From: Streptomyces broussonetiae
GTDB taxonomy: Bacteria > Actinomycetota > Actinomycetes > Streptomycetales > Streptomycetaceae
Length of the DNA stretch: 64,000 nucleotides
Assembly: GCF_009796285.1 (NCBI RefSeq)
Contig: NZ_CP047020.1
Coordinates: forward strand, 372,001 to 436,000
Direction: 5' to 3'
The translations under genes and the position numbers were made by a program. The notes beneath the pieces were generated by a model. The model did not search any database. It was not told where the DNA came from and worked only from the letters and a program-made list of their open reading frames with translations. Shown piece by piece: positions 10,230 through 20,179 of the stretch. Within the stretch, counting starts at the first letter, position 1; the number at the start of each line of letters is the position of its first letter.

Positions 10230-10530
10230 ATGTGAAGCGTCATGGCGGGGGTGTGAGTCGGGGCTTGGGTTCGTTGAGTCGCAGCGGGTGGGTCTGACGG
10301 CGGCGTCGTCGGCGGTCCAAGCCGGACCGTGTCCAGCACTGCTGTCCACGACGACCTGTTTGGCGGCAGGGCCGCGATGGAGGGGTACGGCCGGCGCGGT
10401 CCGCCTCTCGAAGTGCGCTCTTGGCAGGCCGGCCAGTAGGTCACAGAACCGGTCCGCGTCGAAGCGGCCCTTCCCGGGTGGGTGCAGTGCACCCACGCCC
10501 CGGCGGCCGTCTGCGAATAGCGTGGCTGGC

Positions 10531-11397
10531 ATGGAAATTGGGAACGAACTCGGTGATTACCTGCGCGCCCGTCGTGCGGCGGTGGCACCGGCGGATGTGG
10601 GCCTACCCGACGACGGGCCTCGGCGGGTGCCGGGGCTGCGCCGTGATGAAGTGGCACTGCTGGCCGGGATGAGCACTGACTACTACATCCGGTTGGAGCA
10701 GGGCCGCGAGCGGCACCCGTCCGAGCAGGTGCTGCGGGCGATCGCCGGGGCACTGCGGCTGGACGACGCGGCGACCGCCCATCTCTTCCGGTTGGCTCTA
10801 TCGGTCGTTGGGATGGTGGCCGCCCCGACGGCTGTCGCTCCTGAGTTGCTGCGGTTGATGGACGGCATGCGTGATGTGCCGGCCTTCGTGGTGGGGGCGG
10901 CGCAGGACGTGCTGGCGGCCAACGCGATGGCGCGGGAGCTGTATTGCGGTTTCGCCCGGTATGACAACCTGCTGCGGATGATCTTCCTCGATCCCTTCGC
11001 GCGTGAGTTCTACGCCGACTGGGACCACGCGGCGAGGATCGCGGTGGGCAACCTGCGGGCGTCCTCCTCGCAGTTCCCGCGGGACGAGCGGATCGAGCGG
11101 GTCGTCGGCGAGCTGAGCGTGCGCAGCCCCGCCTTCACGGGCCTGTGGGCGCGCTACGAGGTCCGTCCTCGAACGCACGAGGACAAGCACTTCCGGCACC
11201 CGGGGGTGGGGGAGATACGTCTGCACTTCGAGGCGCTCGCCGTCACCAGCGCCCCCGGACAGCACCTGTCCGTCTACAGCGCGGAACCTGGCAGTGCCAG
11301 CGCCGACGCCCTGATCCTGCTGGGCCGGCTGTCCGAGCGGGAAGCGACCCTGGCGAACCAGACCCATCCCGCGGAAGATGGAGAATTCCGATCGTGA
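10531..11397 (+). CDS. XRE-family regulator with MmyB-like ligand domain
   Basis: 288 residues. An N-terminal helix-turn-helix ([28 protein letters not shown]) is followed by a ~170-residue MmyB-type sensory domain ([23 protein letters not shown]-like [11 protein letters not shown]). This family usually controls a neighbouring oxidoreductase and binds small hydrophobic ligands. Its TGA stop overlaps the GTG start of the aldo-keto reductase, so the two are coupled. A similar regulator-oxidoreductase pair occurs at 31560-33306. The ATG at 10531 is chosen because the 340 bases upstream lack coding character. Confidence 0.88.
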   Translation: MEIGNELGDYLRARRAAVAPADVGLPDDGPRRVPGLRRDEVALLAGMSTDYYIRLEQGRERHPSEQVLRAIAGALRLDDAATAHLFRLALSVVGMVAAPTAVAPELLRLMDGMRDVPAFVVGAAQDVLAANAMARELYCGFARYDNLLRMIFLDPFAREFYADWDHAARIAVGNLRASSSQFPRDERIERVVGELSVRSPAFTGLWARYEVRPRTHEDKHFRHPGVGEIRLHFEALAVTSAPGQHLSVYSAEPGSASADALILLGRLSEREATLANQTHPAEDGEFRS

Positions 11398-12293
11398 CCG
11401 CGGCACTGGCCGAGGCCGTCGGCACCTTTGAGATAGCCGGCAAGAAAGTCGCCCGTCTCGGTTTCGGCGCGATGCGCCTGACCGGACTCGGGGTGTGGGG
11501 TGAACCCGACGACCGTCAGGAGTGCGTCCGCGTGCTGCGCCGCGCCGTCGAACTCGGCGTGCAGTTGATCGACACCGCGGACTCCTATGGACCGTATGTG
11601 AGCGAGGAGATCATCCGGGAGGCGATCCATCCCTACCGCGACGACGTGCTGATCGCGACCAAGGCCGGGCTGACCCGCAACGGACCCGATGTGATCAGGG
11701 CCGGCGGGGGACTGGTGCGCCTGGGTCCGGCGGCGTGGCCACCGGTCGGGCGCCCGGAGTACCTGCGGCAGCAGGCCCTGATGAGTCTGCGCCGACTTGG
11801 CGTGGATCACATCGATCTGTTCCAGTTGCACCGGGTCGATCCGAAGGTCCCGTTGGAGGACCAGGTCGGCGAGCTGAAAAGGCTCCAGGACGAGGGCAAG
11901 ATCGTCGCGATCGGGCTGTCCCAGGTCACCGTCGGCCAGATCGAGCAGGCCCGCGCGATCGTGGAAATTGCCACCGTCCAAAACCGCTACAACCTCACCG
12001 ATCGCGGGTCCGCCGACGTCCTGGAGTACTGCACCCGTCACGGCATCGGCTTCATCCCCTGGGCGCCGGTGGCCGCTGGTGAGCTGGCTCGCCCCGGTGG
12101 CCCGGTCGACCGGATCGCGAGCACTCACCACGCCGGCCCCTCGCAGGTGGCGCTGGCCTGGCTGCTGACCCGCTCCGGGGTCGTCCTGCCCATCCCCGGT
12201 ACCTCCAAGGTCGCGCACCTGGAAGAGAACCTGGCGGCGGCGATCCTGCGGCTGAGCGACGCGGAAACCGACGAACTGACCGCCGCGGCGTGA
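11394..12293 (+). CDS. Aldo/keto reductase
   Basis: 299 residues, the normal AKR length. The catalytic tetrad is visible: Asp and Tyr in DTADSYG, Lys in IATKAG, His in DLFQLHR. The NADPH-binding end reads [13 protein letters not shown]. It should reduce carbonyl compounds in the cytoplasm; substrate unknown. The start overlaps the regulator stop (GTGA). Likely regulated by the MmyB-like XRE protein upstream. Confidence 0.92.
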   Translation: MTAALAEAVGTFEIAGKKVARLGFGAMRLTGLGVWGEPDDRQECVRVLRRAVELGVQLIDTADSYGPYVSEEIIREAIHPYRDDVLIATKAGLTRNGPDVIRAGGGLVRLGPAAWPPVGRPEYLRQQALMSLRRLGVDHIDLFQLHRVDPKVPLEDQVGELKRLQDEGKIVAIGLSQVTVGQIEQARAIVEIATVQNRYNLTDRGSADVLEYCTRHGIGFIPWAPVAAGELARPGGPVDRIASTHHAGPSQVALAWLLTRSGVVLPIPGTSKVAHLEENLAAAILRLSDAETDELTAAA

Positions 12294-12418
12294 CAGCCGC
12301 CCCGGGAAGCCAGGTCTCCCTCGCCTTCACACCGTGAGCCGGCGGCCTTCCCGGTTCCGCCTCCCACCCCTTTCCCATCCTCTCGCCTGTTCCTCTTGCC
12401 CGCCCCCACCGAAGAAAG

Positions 12419-13204
12419 ATGCTTGCCATGCTGCTGCCCTCCGATGAGACGGGCCGAGGCCGCCCTGTGGTCCTGCTGCACGCCCGTCCCACCGACCGCA
12501 CCATGTGGGGCGCCCACCTTCCTCTGCTCGCCGATGCGGGCGTGCGGGCCATCGCCCTGGACTTGCCCGGTCACGGCGACGCGGTCGTGCCCGAAGACCG
12601 TGAAGTGGCCCCCTGGACGGATGTACTCGACACGCTCGACCACCTCGGGGCAGACCGCTTCGTCCTGGCCGGGAACTCCCTTGGCGCCCTGGTGGCGCTC
12701 CAGGCCGCGGTCACGGCCCCCGAGCGGGTCGAGGGCCTGGTGCTCGTCGGGTACCGGCCCCACGACCAGCCGGCCTCCCCCCATCTGCAAGCCGCCTGGG
12801 ACGCCGAAAGGACGGCGTTGGCCGCCGGAGACCTGGACGCAGCGGTGACAGCTGGCGTCGAGGCGTGGACCTCGGCCGGCGCGACCGACGAAGTACGCGC
12901 TCACACGGCCCGTATGCTCCGCGGCAGGCTCACCCAACAACTCGTCCATGGCGAGCCGGCACTGGCGGCGGACCCGCTCGGCGAAGGAACGGCAGCGCTG
13001 CGCACGCTGACCGTTCCCGCCTTGGTCGGCGTCGGTGAACATGACATGCCCGACTTCTTCGAGGGTGGCGAGGCACTGGCCCGCGACCTCGACGCGGGCC
13101 AGGCTGCGGTCATCCCCGCCGCAGGGCACCTCGCGCCGTTGGAACAACCCTCCGCGTTCTGCACCCTGCTCCTGGACTTCATCCGCCGTCTCCCGGAGCG
13201 GTAA
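12419..13204 (+). CDS. Alpha/beta hydrolase
   Basis: 261 residues with the fold and triad expected: nucleophile elbow GNSLGA, acid in GEHDMPDFF, His in AGHLAPLEQP, and an oxyanion-type VVLLHARPTD near the N-terminus. It probably cleaves an ester or a carbon-carbon bond of a small molecule. Third gene of cassette 1, 125 bases after the reductase. Either ATG at 12419 or 12428 may be used; both follow AGAAAG. Confidence 0.88.
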   Translation: MLAMLLPSDETGRGRPVVLLHARPTDRTMWGAHLPLLADAGVRAIALDLPGHGDAVVPEDREVAPWTDVLDTLDHLGADRFVLAGNSLGALVALQAAVTAPERVEGLVLVGYRPHDQPASPHLQAAWDAERTALAAGDLDAAVTAGVEAWTSAGATDEVRAHTARMLRGRLTQQLVHGEPALAADPLGEGTAALRTLTVPALVGVGEHDMPDFFEGGEALARDLDAGQAAVIPAAGHLAPLEQPSAFCTLLLDFIRRLPER

Positions 13205-13475
13205 CGCTGAGCGTTGCATCCGAGTCCGAGGCACTCTGCCGGATGAGCGGGCGGCCCGCCAGGCCAAAATCCCCCCGACACGACGGTCACCGCGGCCGCT
13301 CGTCCACGTCCCCGATGTCCTTCTTCGCAGTCGCCGGGGTCTTGCAGTCGTCGGAGGTGACCCTCTTGGCCCGCCAGCAGGGCCTCCCTCAGCGGTTCCT
13401 CGACCAGCTCCACTCGGCAGTCCTCATGAGCTGCCCTTACCCGATCACACAACCAGTTGATTCCTGCGCGCCGTC

Positions 13476-13519
13476 CCGCCAACTCAAATGCTCAGCCGCC
13501 AACTCGAGCGCTCAGTCAC
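13476..13519 (-). repeat. Right terminal repeat of cassette 1
   Basis: Read on the minus strand it begins GTGACTGAGCGC, then AGTTGGC, CTGAGCAT and AGTTGGC: the same double unit as the other three ends. Between the hydrolase and this end (13205-13475) I see no convincing gene. Confidence 0.75.
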
Positions 13520-13645
13520 AATATGGTTTATAGCAGGCTCTTAATTCGGCCGGATCAGAACTGGAAATCTATTGACTGGACGTGTGTGAAATCCGCGCGC
13601 AGGCCATCGGCCCGGGTGCCCCATTCCGAGGATACGGCTCCCTGG
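13520..13645. repeat. Copy of the tpg2 3-prime end and flank
   Basis: This stretch matches 19485-19615 closely (AATAYGGTTTAYAGCAGG, then TCAGAACTGGAAATC and the code for RADGLRADFTHVQS). Homology starts exactly where cassette 1 ends, which supports 13519 as a real boundary. Confidence 0.75.
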
Positions 13646-13800
13646 TTCTCGTGCCGGAAGACCAAGGCCTCCCCAGTGTCATCCGCGTACAGCTCGTCCG
13701 GGGCGAGCAGCTCATCGTGGTTGCTGGTGAGATCTCGGCGGCGCCCGCACAGCAAATAAGCCTCGCGCATTGCCACCGCAGGCGGACACCCAGCCTCTCC
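13555..13800 (-). pseudogene. SUKH fragment fused to a Tpg tail
   Basis: The N-terminal part is SUKH-like: MREAYLLCGRRRDL, LLAPDELY, EALVFRHENQGA. It then jumps to EWGTRADGLRADFTHVQSID and stops. The second part is the C-terminus of the terminal protein at 19517-20108. The junction is near 13635-13645. A chimera made by recombination is the simplest reading. Whether it is expressed cannot be told. Confidence 0.55.
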
Positions 13801-13819
13801 TCGGCAGCGACCAGATCCG

Positions 13820-13939
13820 CTCACTCCGACCGGCAGGCTGCGTCTGGCCCGGTGTGTCGTCGACGACGGCTGGCCACTGCGGCGGGCCGCGGAACGCTTC
13901 CAAGTCAGCCACACCACCGCAGCCCACTGGGCCGGCGGC
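13820..13939 (+). pseudogene. IS481-family transposase N-terminal relic
   Basis: The plus strand reads LTPTGRLRLARCVVDDGWPL, then RRAAERFQVSHTTAAHWAGG, the helix-turn-helix start of IS481-type transposases. The rest of the gene is absent. Confidence 0.6.
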
Positions 13940-13999
13940 GGCCCGAGTGCTGCCTTTCATGACGACCGGGAAGAGCGGCCATGCTCGCCGGCGCATACC

Positions 14000-14123
14000 T
14001 CATGACGCACTGCGGCTGCTCCGCGGTCGATGCTGACCAGGTCGCCGTCGCGCAGGCGGTGGTCGTCGGGGATGTGCGCTTCGGCGTCGTGCACGGAGGC
14101 GCCGAAGGCGGCGAGCAGGACAT
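14000..14123 (-). pseudogene. Possible methionine aminopeptidase fragment
   Basis: The minus strand reads VHDAEAHIPDDHRLRDGDLV then SIDRGAA, close to the segment VHGIPDDRVLRDGDLVSIDCGA around the first metal-binding Asp of type I methionine aminopeptidases. Only about 40 residues remain. Confidence 0.4.
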
Positions 14124-14305
14124 GTCGGCGTGCCCGTGAGGCGCGCGCCGTCGGGCCGGGAACGGGACCGTTCCTGACGCGGCACTGCACGAGCGTGTGC
14201 CGGTCCGTGCCGGGCGCTGAAAGCGTCCGGTAAGGAAGCTCTCCCTACCTTCCGTCAGTGAGATGAGCAGCGGCTGCCGCCGCTGCCGGTCACTGGGAGG
14301 GAATC

Positions 14306-16468
14306 GTGGAGAAGCTGAGCGGATGGGTGATCCGCCATCGGCTGGTGGTGGGTCTCAGCTGGCTGGTGATCACGGTGGTGGGCATGCTGGTGGCACCGTC
14401 GCTCTCGGGCCGGCTGCAACCAGGCACCCATGTCACCGGCCCCGGCTACACCGCCAACGTGCAGATCGCCCGGAGCTACGGAGGTGCGACCCAGGACCCC
14501 GCTGTCGTGGTCCTGGACCTCCCGACCGGACAGACCGTCAATTCGCCGCAGGCGCAGGCGAAACTGCGGGCGGTGGACAGGGGCATCGCCACGGCGGCGC
14601 CGAGCCTGCGCCTGGTCTCCTATGCCTCGACCGGCAGTCGGACGCTGGTCGGGAACGGTGGGACGAGCACGATCATCCTGGCCTATCCGCCAAAGCCCGG
14701 TGACGACATGGCCACCGATCAGATCGACGCCCTCACCAGGGCTGTCACAGCCGCGGCGCCAGGTCTGACCGTGCACGGCACCAGTCTGCGGGCTCTGGAG
14801 GCCGGCAACACCACCGGCGGCGGCAACTCCAGCGTCACCGGTGAGCTGATCATCGGAGCGATCGGCGCGCTGGTGATCCTGGCCTGGGTGTTCGGGTCGC
14901 TGCTGGCGCTGTTGCCGCTGGTTATGGCCCTGATCTCGGTGCTGACGATGCAACTGCTCGTCTACGGGCTGACGTTCCTGATGCCGTCGTCCTCGCCGAT
15001 CCACCCGGCCGTGCAGTACATCGTGGCGCTGCTGGGCCTGGGCCTGTCGATCGACTACTCGCTGCTGGTGGTCACCCGCTGGCGCGAGGAGCGCGCGGCC
15101 GGCAAGAGCAACGACGAAGCGGTGCGCGCGGCCGTACAGCGGGCCGGGAACAGCGTCTGGTTCAGCGGAATGGTGGCCTCGCTCGGCCTGTTCGCGCTGA
15201 CCGTCATCCCCAACTCGATGGTTCGCGGCATCGGTGTGTCCGGGCTGTTCATCCCCTCCACCGCGACCCTGGTCGCGCTGACGCTGCTCCCCGCGGCGCT
15301 GTCCAAGATCGGGCCGCGGATGGACTGGCCGCGGCGGGCATCGCGACGGCAGGCGGACAGCCGGTTCTGGACCGGCTGGTCGAAGTTCGTGATCAAGCAC
15401 CGCGTGGCTTCGGCGGTCGCGGGCCTGGGCATCCTGGCCGCGCTGACCGCCACCGCCGCGACCATCGACATCAGCACGCCGAGCAGCCACGCACTGGCCA
15501 GCGCCGGCGCCTACACCGACGGGCTGCACACCCTGGAAACCGACGGATTCCCGTCCGGGACTTTGACCGCGGTGCCGGTGTACGTCCCGAACGCCGTCGA
15601 CGCGGGGAACATCGTGAACGCCCTGGACACCGTTTCCAGCCTGCGCGGCGCCGCAGCCCCGGCAGGACCGGCCTGGCACACCGGGGGCAGCGCGATGGTC
15701 ATCGCGATCCCGTACCACGAGGTCGGCAGCGCCCACGGCGGCACCTCGCTGGCCGACATCCGCCGCAGCGTCCCACCCGGTGTGCTGGCCGGTGGCGAGG
15801 GCGCACAGAAGATCGACGAGACCAGCGCCACCTACGGCTCGTTCCCGCTGCTGTTCGCTGTGGTCGCGGTGGTCACCTTCCTGCTGCTGACCCGCGGGAT
15901 GCGGTCGGTCCTGCTACCTGCCAAGGCCGTGCTGCTCAACATGCTGTCCGTGGCGGCCTCCTACGGCCTGCTGGTGATCGTCTTCCAGCACGGCATCGGC
16001 ATGAAGGCGCTGTGGGGCGCGTCCACCTACGGCGCGATAGACACTCTTGCTCCGGTGCTGATCTTCGGGTTCCTGTTCGGCGTGTCCATGGACTATGAGG
16101 TGTTCATCCTGGCCAGGGTCCGCGAGGGGTACGACCGCACCGGATCCACGCGGGAGGGCATCATCGAGGGTGTGTCGCGCACCGGCCGCCTGGTGACCTC
16201 CGCCGCGTTGATCCTGTTCTTCGCGCTCGCCTCGCTGGCCACGGCGAACGACGTCACCGTGCGCGAGATCGCCATGGGCCTGGCGTTCGGGGTGGTGCTG
16301 GACGCTATCGTGGTCCGGATGCTGCTGCTGCCCGCACTGGTCTCGCTGTTCGGCGACTGGAACTGGTGGCTGCCGGACCGGGCCTCGCGACTGCTCCGGC
16401 TCCCGGTGACGCGGTCAGCGGACGAGGCCCGTCCGGAGCCGATTCCGCAACGGATCGGGGAGGCATAG
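14306..16468 (+). CDS. MMPL-family transporter
   Basis: 720 residues, the usual size of actinobacterial MMPL proteins. Topology as in RND exporters: TM1 near 15-35, an outside loop to ~180, a cluster of TM segments ~185-340, TM near 373-395, a second outside loop, and a final TM cluster ~525-690. Motifs include GLGLSIDYSLLVVTRWREE and FGVSMDYEVFILARVREGYD, the Asp-Tyr pairs that relay protons. It likely exports lipids or drugs across the cytoplasmic membrane. GTG start 5 bases after GGGAGGG. First gene of an operon with a two-component system, which probably controls it. Confidence 0.92.
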   Translation: MEKLSGWVIRHRLVVGLSWLVITVVGMLVAPSLSGRLQPGTHVTGPGYTANVQIARSYGGATQDPAVVVLDLPTGQTVNSPQAQAKLRAVDRGIATAAPSLRLVSYASTGSRTLVGNGGTSTIILAYPPKPGDDMATDQIDALTRAVTAAAPGLTVHGTSLRALEAGNTTGGGNSSVTGELIIGAIGALVILAWVFGSLLALLPLVMALISVLTMQLLVYGLTFLMPSSSPIHPAVQYIVALLGLGLSIDYSLLVVTRWREERAAGKSNDEAVRAAVQRAGNSVWFSGMVASLGLFALTVIPNSMVRGIGVSGLFIPSTATLVALTLLPAALSKIGPRMDWPRRASRRQADSRFWTGWSKFVIKHRVASAVAGLGILAALTATAATIDISTPSSHALASAGAYTDGLHTLETDGFPSGTLTAVPVYVPNAVDAGNIVNALDTVSSLRGAAAPAGPAWHTGGSAMVIAIPYHEVGSAHGGTSLADIRRSVPPGVLAGGEGAQKIDETSATYGSFPLLFAVVAVVTFLLLTRGMRSVLLPAKAVLLNMLSVAASYGLLVIVFQHGIGMKALWGASTYGAIDTLAPVLIFGFLFGVSMDYEVFILARVREGYDRTGSTREGIIEGVSRTGRLVTSAALILFFALASLATANDVTVREIAMGLAFGVVLDAIVVRMLLLPALVSLFGDWNWWLPDRASRLLRLPVTRSADEARPEPIPQRIGEA

Positions 16469-16471
16469 GCC

Positions 16472-17149
16472 GTGCGGGTGCTGGTGGTCGAGGACGAGCC
16501 GGACGTCGCCGAAGCCCTGGTCTGGGGTCTGCGGGCCGAGGGATACGTCGTCGACGCGACGGACGACGGCACGAATGGGCTGTGGATGGCGACGGAGAAC
16601 GCCTACGACGTCATCGTGCTGGACGTCATGCTGCCCGGCCTGGACGGGTACCAGGTGGCCAAGCGCCTGCGCGAGCGCGAGCGCTGGACGCCGATCCTGA
16701 TGCTCACCGCCATGGACGACGACCTCGACCACGCCGAGGGGCTGGACTCCGGTGCGGACGACTACCTCTCCAAGCCGTTCTCCTACCCGGTCCTCCTCGC
16801 CCACCTGCGCTCCCTGACCCGACGCACCCTCGGTGCCAGGCCGGCGGTGCTCATCGCCGCCGGCCTGGCACTGGACCCCGCCGGACGCACCGTGACCCGC
16901 GACGGTGCGCCCCTGGAGGTGACCGGCCGGGAGGCCGCCGTGCTGGAGTACCTGCTGCGGCGCAAGGGCTCCGTCATCTCCAAGGCCGAACTGCTGGAAC
17001 ACTGCTGGGACGCCCACTCCACCGGCGACCCGGCGATCGTCGAGGTCCTCGTGCACCGGCTGCGGCGCAAGATCGAGAGGCCGAGCGGGCCGACCGTCAT
17101 AGAGACCGTGCGCGGCAAGGGATACGTCATCAGAAGCGAGGAACCATGA
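16472..17149 (+). CDS. OmpR/PhoB-type response regulator
   Basis: 225 residues. Receiver domain with acidic pocket EDE (7-9), phosphoacceptor Asp51 in VLDVMLPG and Lys in SKPFSY. Winged-helix output domain in the C-terminal 100 residues (REAAVLEYLL, HRLRRKIE, TVRGKGYVI). Three bases separate it from the MMPL stop, and its TGA overlaps the ATG of the kinase. Together the three genes form one operon. Confidence 0.95.
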   Translation: MRVLVVEDEPDVAEALVWGLRAEGYVVDATDDGTNGLWMATENAYDVIVLDVMLPGLDGYQVAKRLRERERWTPILMLTAMDDDLDHAEGLDSGADDYLSKPFSYPVLLAHLRSLTRRTLGARPAVLIAAGLALDPAGRTVTRDGAPLEVTGREAAVLEYLLRRKGSVISKAELLEHCWDAHSTGDPAIVEVLVHRLRRKIERPSGPTVIETVRGKGYVIRSEEP

Positions 17150-18528
17150 CCGGGCCTGCGCGCGCCTGGCGCCGTCTGGCACACGGCGCGCGCCCTCGCA
17201 CCGTGCGGACCCGCGTCACGGTCATCGCCGGTCTCGCGCTCACCGCGGCCGTCATCATTGGGCTCCTCGTGATGTACCTGCTGCAGGTCGGCCAGGCCAA
17301 GCGCACCATCGCCGGGCAACTGCGCACCTACGCAGTCCAGATCGAGCAGTCGGCCACCGGCGGGGCGTTCCCGCAGCCACTGCCGCCGTCGGTGCTCGAC
17401 GCGCAGGCCCAGTCCCAGGTCCTTGCGCCGGACGGGACCGTCATCGCCTCGACACGCAATCTGGCCGGCAGACCGGCTGTGTTCACGCTTGCGGCGGATG
17501 CCACGACCCCGGTTCGGCAGAAAGCCGCCGACGGCGTCCTTCCGGGCGAGCTCACCGTCCTCGGCGAGCACACCAAGGTCGGCGGTCGACCGGTCACCGT
17601 CATCACCCTGACTGCCACCAACCAACGCGACCAGGTCGACGAGACCTTCGCCCGGCTGCTCGTCATCGGCGTGCCGGGCACGCTCCTGGTGGCATGCGGC
17701 ACCGTGTGGTGGGTGGTCGGCCGCGCGCTGCGGCCGGTGGAGCAGATCCGGCGCACCGCCACCGCCATCACCGCCGCCGAGTTGTCCCAGCGCGTCCCCG
17801 AGCCCGGTACCGACGACGAGATCGGCCACCTGGCCCGCACCATGAACGACATGCTCGCCCGGCTGGACGACTCCGCCGCACGGCAACGCCGCTTCGTCGC
17901 CGACGCCAGCCACGAACTCCGCAGCCCCCTGACGGCCATCCGCACCGCCCTCGAGGTCGGACTCGCACACCCCGACCGCGCACCCTGGCCCGACATCGCC
18001 TCACGGGCCGCCCGGCAGACCGAACGCCTCGAAGCGCTGATCTCCCAGCTCCTCGCCCTGGCCAGGGCCGACGCCGGAAAGCTGGCCGCGCGCCGGCAAA
18101 CCGCCGACCTGTCCACGTTGCTCGCCGAGATCCGGGCGACAACCACGGCGCCGCACCTGGAGATCGAGCTCGCGGTACCGGCGCACACCACGGTGACCGG
18201 TAACCCTGAGGACCTGTCCCGGCTGTTCCGCAACCTCATCGACAACGCCGCCCGGTACGCGCGGACGAGGGTGTCCGTCACGGCGGGGGTCGAACCGGAC
18301 GGCATCCGGGTCGAGATCGGCGATGACGGACCGGGAATCCCGGTCGAGGAACGCGAGCGGGTCTTCGACCGCTTCGTCCGCCTCGACGCCGACCGGGGAC
18401 ACGGCACCCGCTCCGCCGGGCTCGGGCTGCCCATCGCCCGGGAGATCGCCACGGCGCACGGCGGCACGCTCACGCTCACCGAGACCGAAGGCGGCGGAAC
18501 GCGCGCCGTGGTAACCCTGCCACGCTGA
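17146..18528 (+). CDS. Sensor histidine kinase
   Basis: 460 residues. Two TM segments (about 27-46 and 168-188) flank an extracellular sensor domain. HAMP follows (RALRPVEQIRRTATAITAAE), then the H-box with His256 in FVADASHELRSPLTAIR, N-box FRNLIDNAARYA, G1 GDDGPGIP and G2 SAGLGLPIARE. It pairs with the regulator upstream. The sensed signal is unknown; the link with an MMPL pump suggests envelope or drug stress. Confidence 0.95.
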   Translation: MTGPARAWRRLAHGARPRTVRTRVTVIAGLALTAAVIIGLLVMYLLQVGQAKRTIAGQLRTYAVQIEQSATGGAFPQPLPPSVLDAQAQSQVLAPDGTVIASTRNLAGRPAVFTLAADATTPVRQKAADGVLPGELTVLGEHTKVGGRPVTVITLTATNQRDQVDETFARLLVIGVPGTLLVACGTVWWVVGRALRPVEQIRRTATAITAAELSQRVPEPGTDDEIGHLARTMNDMLARLDDSAARQRRFVADASHELRSPLTAIRTALEVGLAHPDRAPWPDIASRAARQTERLEALISQLLALARADAGKLAARRQTADLSTLLAEIRATTTAPHLEIELAVPAHTTVTGNPEDLSRLFRNLIDNAARYARTRVSVTAGVEPDGIRVEIGDDGPGIPVEERERVFDRFVRLDADRGHGTRSAGLGLPIAREIATAHGGTLTLTETEGGGTRAVVTLPR

Positions 18529-18587
18529 CCTGAAGCGTAGCGTTTGAAGGCACGGGTGACCCTGTTGCCCATTGAGCGGTGTGCATC

Positions 18588-18707
18588 GTGAAGCCGCAGG
18601 TCAAGAGTCTCGTGGAGAACCGGCTCAAGCGTATGCAGTATCGGCCCGACCTGATCGATGGTTTCTTGGCACGGACCGGCCTCTCGCTGGAGGCCGAACC
18701 GCCGTGA
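18588..18707 (+). pseudogene. Short C-terminal remnant of an unrecognised gene
   Basis: An open frame of 39 codons: VKPQVKSLVENRLKRMQYRP, then DLIDGFLARTGLSLEAEPP. The composition and abrupt start suggest the tail of a larger, probably transposase, gene, but I cannot name the family. Confidence 0.3.
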
Positions 18708-18739
18708 CAGCCCCTGACCTTTCAAGTTCTGTACTCGCG

Positions 18740-19433
18740 GATTCGGGTCAGATGTGTCCCCACAAGAGGCGGCGGGTGGACGGGATCATGTAGGTGCCGT
18801 TCGGCGCGCCGTAGTCCTCGAGCCGACGGGGTGAGAAGGCCGGCGGCGGCCTCGCGGGCGGCCGGGTCGCGGTAGTGCCCGAGGTGCGTGGCGAGGGCGT
18901 GGGCGAGCCAGGAGTCGACGTCGGTCTGGACGTACCCGCCCGCGCGCCGGGTCAGTTCGTTGCGTACGGCTTCGTCCCCGTCGCGGGGCTCGGTCTGCTC
19001 CAGTGCGCCGAGCTCGCGCAGCGCCTGGAGCTCATCGGCGCGGGCCGCGATCCGCGCTGTCTCGCGGAGCGCGGCTTCCCTGGCGGCGGCCGCGGCGTCG
19101 GCGACGAGCTCGGCCTGGACGACGGTCGGCGTCCGGGTCGTAGGCGGTGCCCGGCTCTGCGGCGTCGAGCAGCTGCGCGATGCGCTGCCACTCCGCAAGC
19201 TCCGCCGGGCCGCGGACGTCGTCGGCCAGGCCCTCGTGTCGCGAGTCGTGCCGGGCTTCGACCGGGCGTCCTCGAGGGCCGCCGTGACGGCGCCGGCGTC
19301 CATCCCCTTCGCCCGCCGCCGTACGACGCGGCGGCCGATGTGGGCGGGGTCGACCGGCTCGCGGGGCGAACGGACGGGGCGTAGTGCGCCGGGGCGGCCA
19401 GGCCGGGGTCATCATCGGCCTCGCATTCGTGGG
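18740..19433 (-). pseudogene. Gene X: hypothetical protein broken by frameshifts
   Basis: Pieces in three frames join into one protein: CEADDDPGLAAPAHYAPSV, REPVDPAHIGRRVVRRRAKG, MDAGAVTAALEDARSK, RHEGLADDVRGPAELAEWQR, then AELVADAAAAAREAALRETA, ELTRRAGGYVQTDVDSWLAH, LGHYRDPAAREAAAGLLTPS, ending near PSTRRLLWG. At least three indels are needed. It lies downstream of tpg2 on the same strand, and its N-terminus resembles the broken gene at 9697-10110. Function unknown. Confidence 0.5.
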
Positions 19434-19516
19434 GTGCATTCGGAGTGGGCCGCCGCCAGAGCGCTGTACGACGGCCCACCGAATACGGTTTACAGCAGGC
19501 CCTCAATTCGGCCGTG

Positions 19517-20108
19517 TCAGAACTGGAAATCCATGGACTGGACGTGCGTGAAATCCGCACGCAGACCATCGGCCCGGGTGCCCCATTCCGTGAAATACGA
19601 CTCGGTGATGGCCTCCGCGACGATCGGATGCAGGTCCTCCTCCGTCGCCCCGGCCTCCTGGAGCTCCAGGATCTGCCTCACATAGGTGGGGCGAGATCGG
19701 GGTGGTGATGGTGCGGATGCGGCCGTCGTCCGAGCTGCCCGACCACGTGAATCCGAAGTACGCCGTCACGTCCACCATCATCCCGCTGGAAGTGGATGCC
19801 TGCTCCCGCACCTGTGTCCCGACCTGCGGTTGCCACTCGGATTCCGTCTCGTCCACCAGGGCGGCCCGGAGCCGCTTCTGCGGGGTCGTCAACGTCCCGG
19901 CGCGGTAGCGCTCCACCGTTCGGCGCGAGACGCCCAGGCGCTCCGCCAGGGCCTTGGTGGATCCCTTCGCCCGCGTGAGGAGGAATTTCACCTGTGCCGT
20001 TGCGGATTTCGGCGCGGGTCGGGTGAAGACCTTCCGCTCCGCCCGTGCGAGGGCCTCCAGGACCTTGCCGCGGTGTGGGGCCGGCTGCTGTTGCTCGTGG
20101 TCGTTCAT
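19517..20108 (-). pseudogene. tpg: Telomere-binding terminal protein Tpg, second copy, frameshifted
   Basis: Tpg is attached to the 5-prime ends of Streptomyces linear replicons and primes telomere patching. Visible: KVFTRPAPKSATAQVKFLLT, the helix-turn-helix ALAERLGVSRRTVERYRAGT, then SEWQPQV and DVTAYFGFTW, all hallmarks of the family. A one-base shift near 19685 moves the last third to another frame (YVRQILELQEAGATEEDLHP, AITESYFTEWGTRADGLRAD, FTHVQSMDFQF). Without the shift it would be about 197 residues, normal for Tpg. It is more diverged than copy 1. Confidence 0.7.
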
Positions 20109-20179
20109 ACCTTCTAGGGATCACGGATCGCCTGTGGACAGATTCCAGGCCCGGGAGCTCCGAGTCGCCCGTGGCGTCT

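Larger units (their letters stand above)
10186..13519. mobile_element. Inverted-repeat cassette 1 (XRE, AKR, hydrolase)
   Basis: A 3.3-kb unit with ~44-bp inverted ends that begin GTGACTGAGCGC. The same ends bound the 694-bp cassette at 20180-20873. It holds three codirectional genes and no transposase or recombinase. No target duplication is visible (flanks GACAGGT and AATATGG). The right end lies 35 bases beyond the stop of a tpg-derived frame. The left end lies 75 bases upstream of gene X-prime. Known families with these ends were not recognised; mobility is inferred from the second copy. Confidence 0.55.

Noticed and set aside
14255..15736. A 493-codon antisense frame in the MMPL gene
   Set aside because: Low-complexity Gln/Arg/His-rich product; typical GC shadow.
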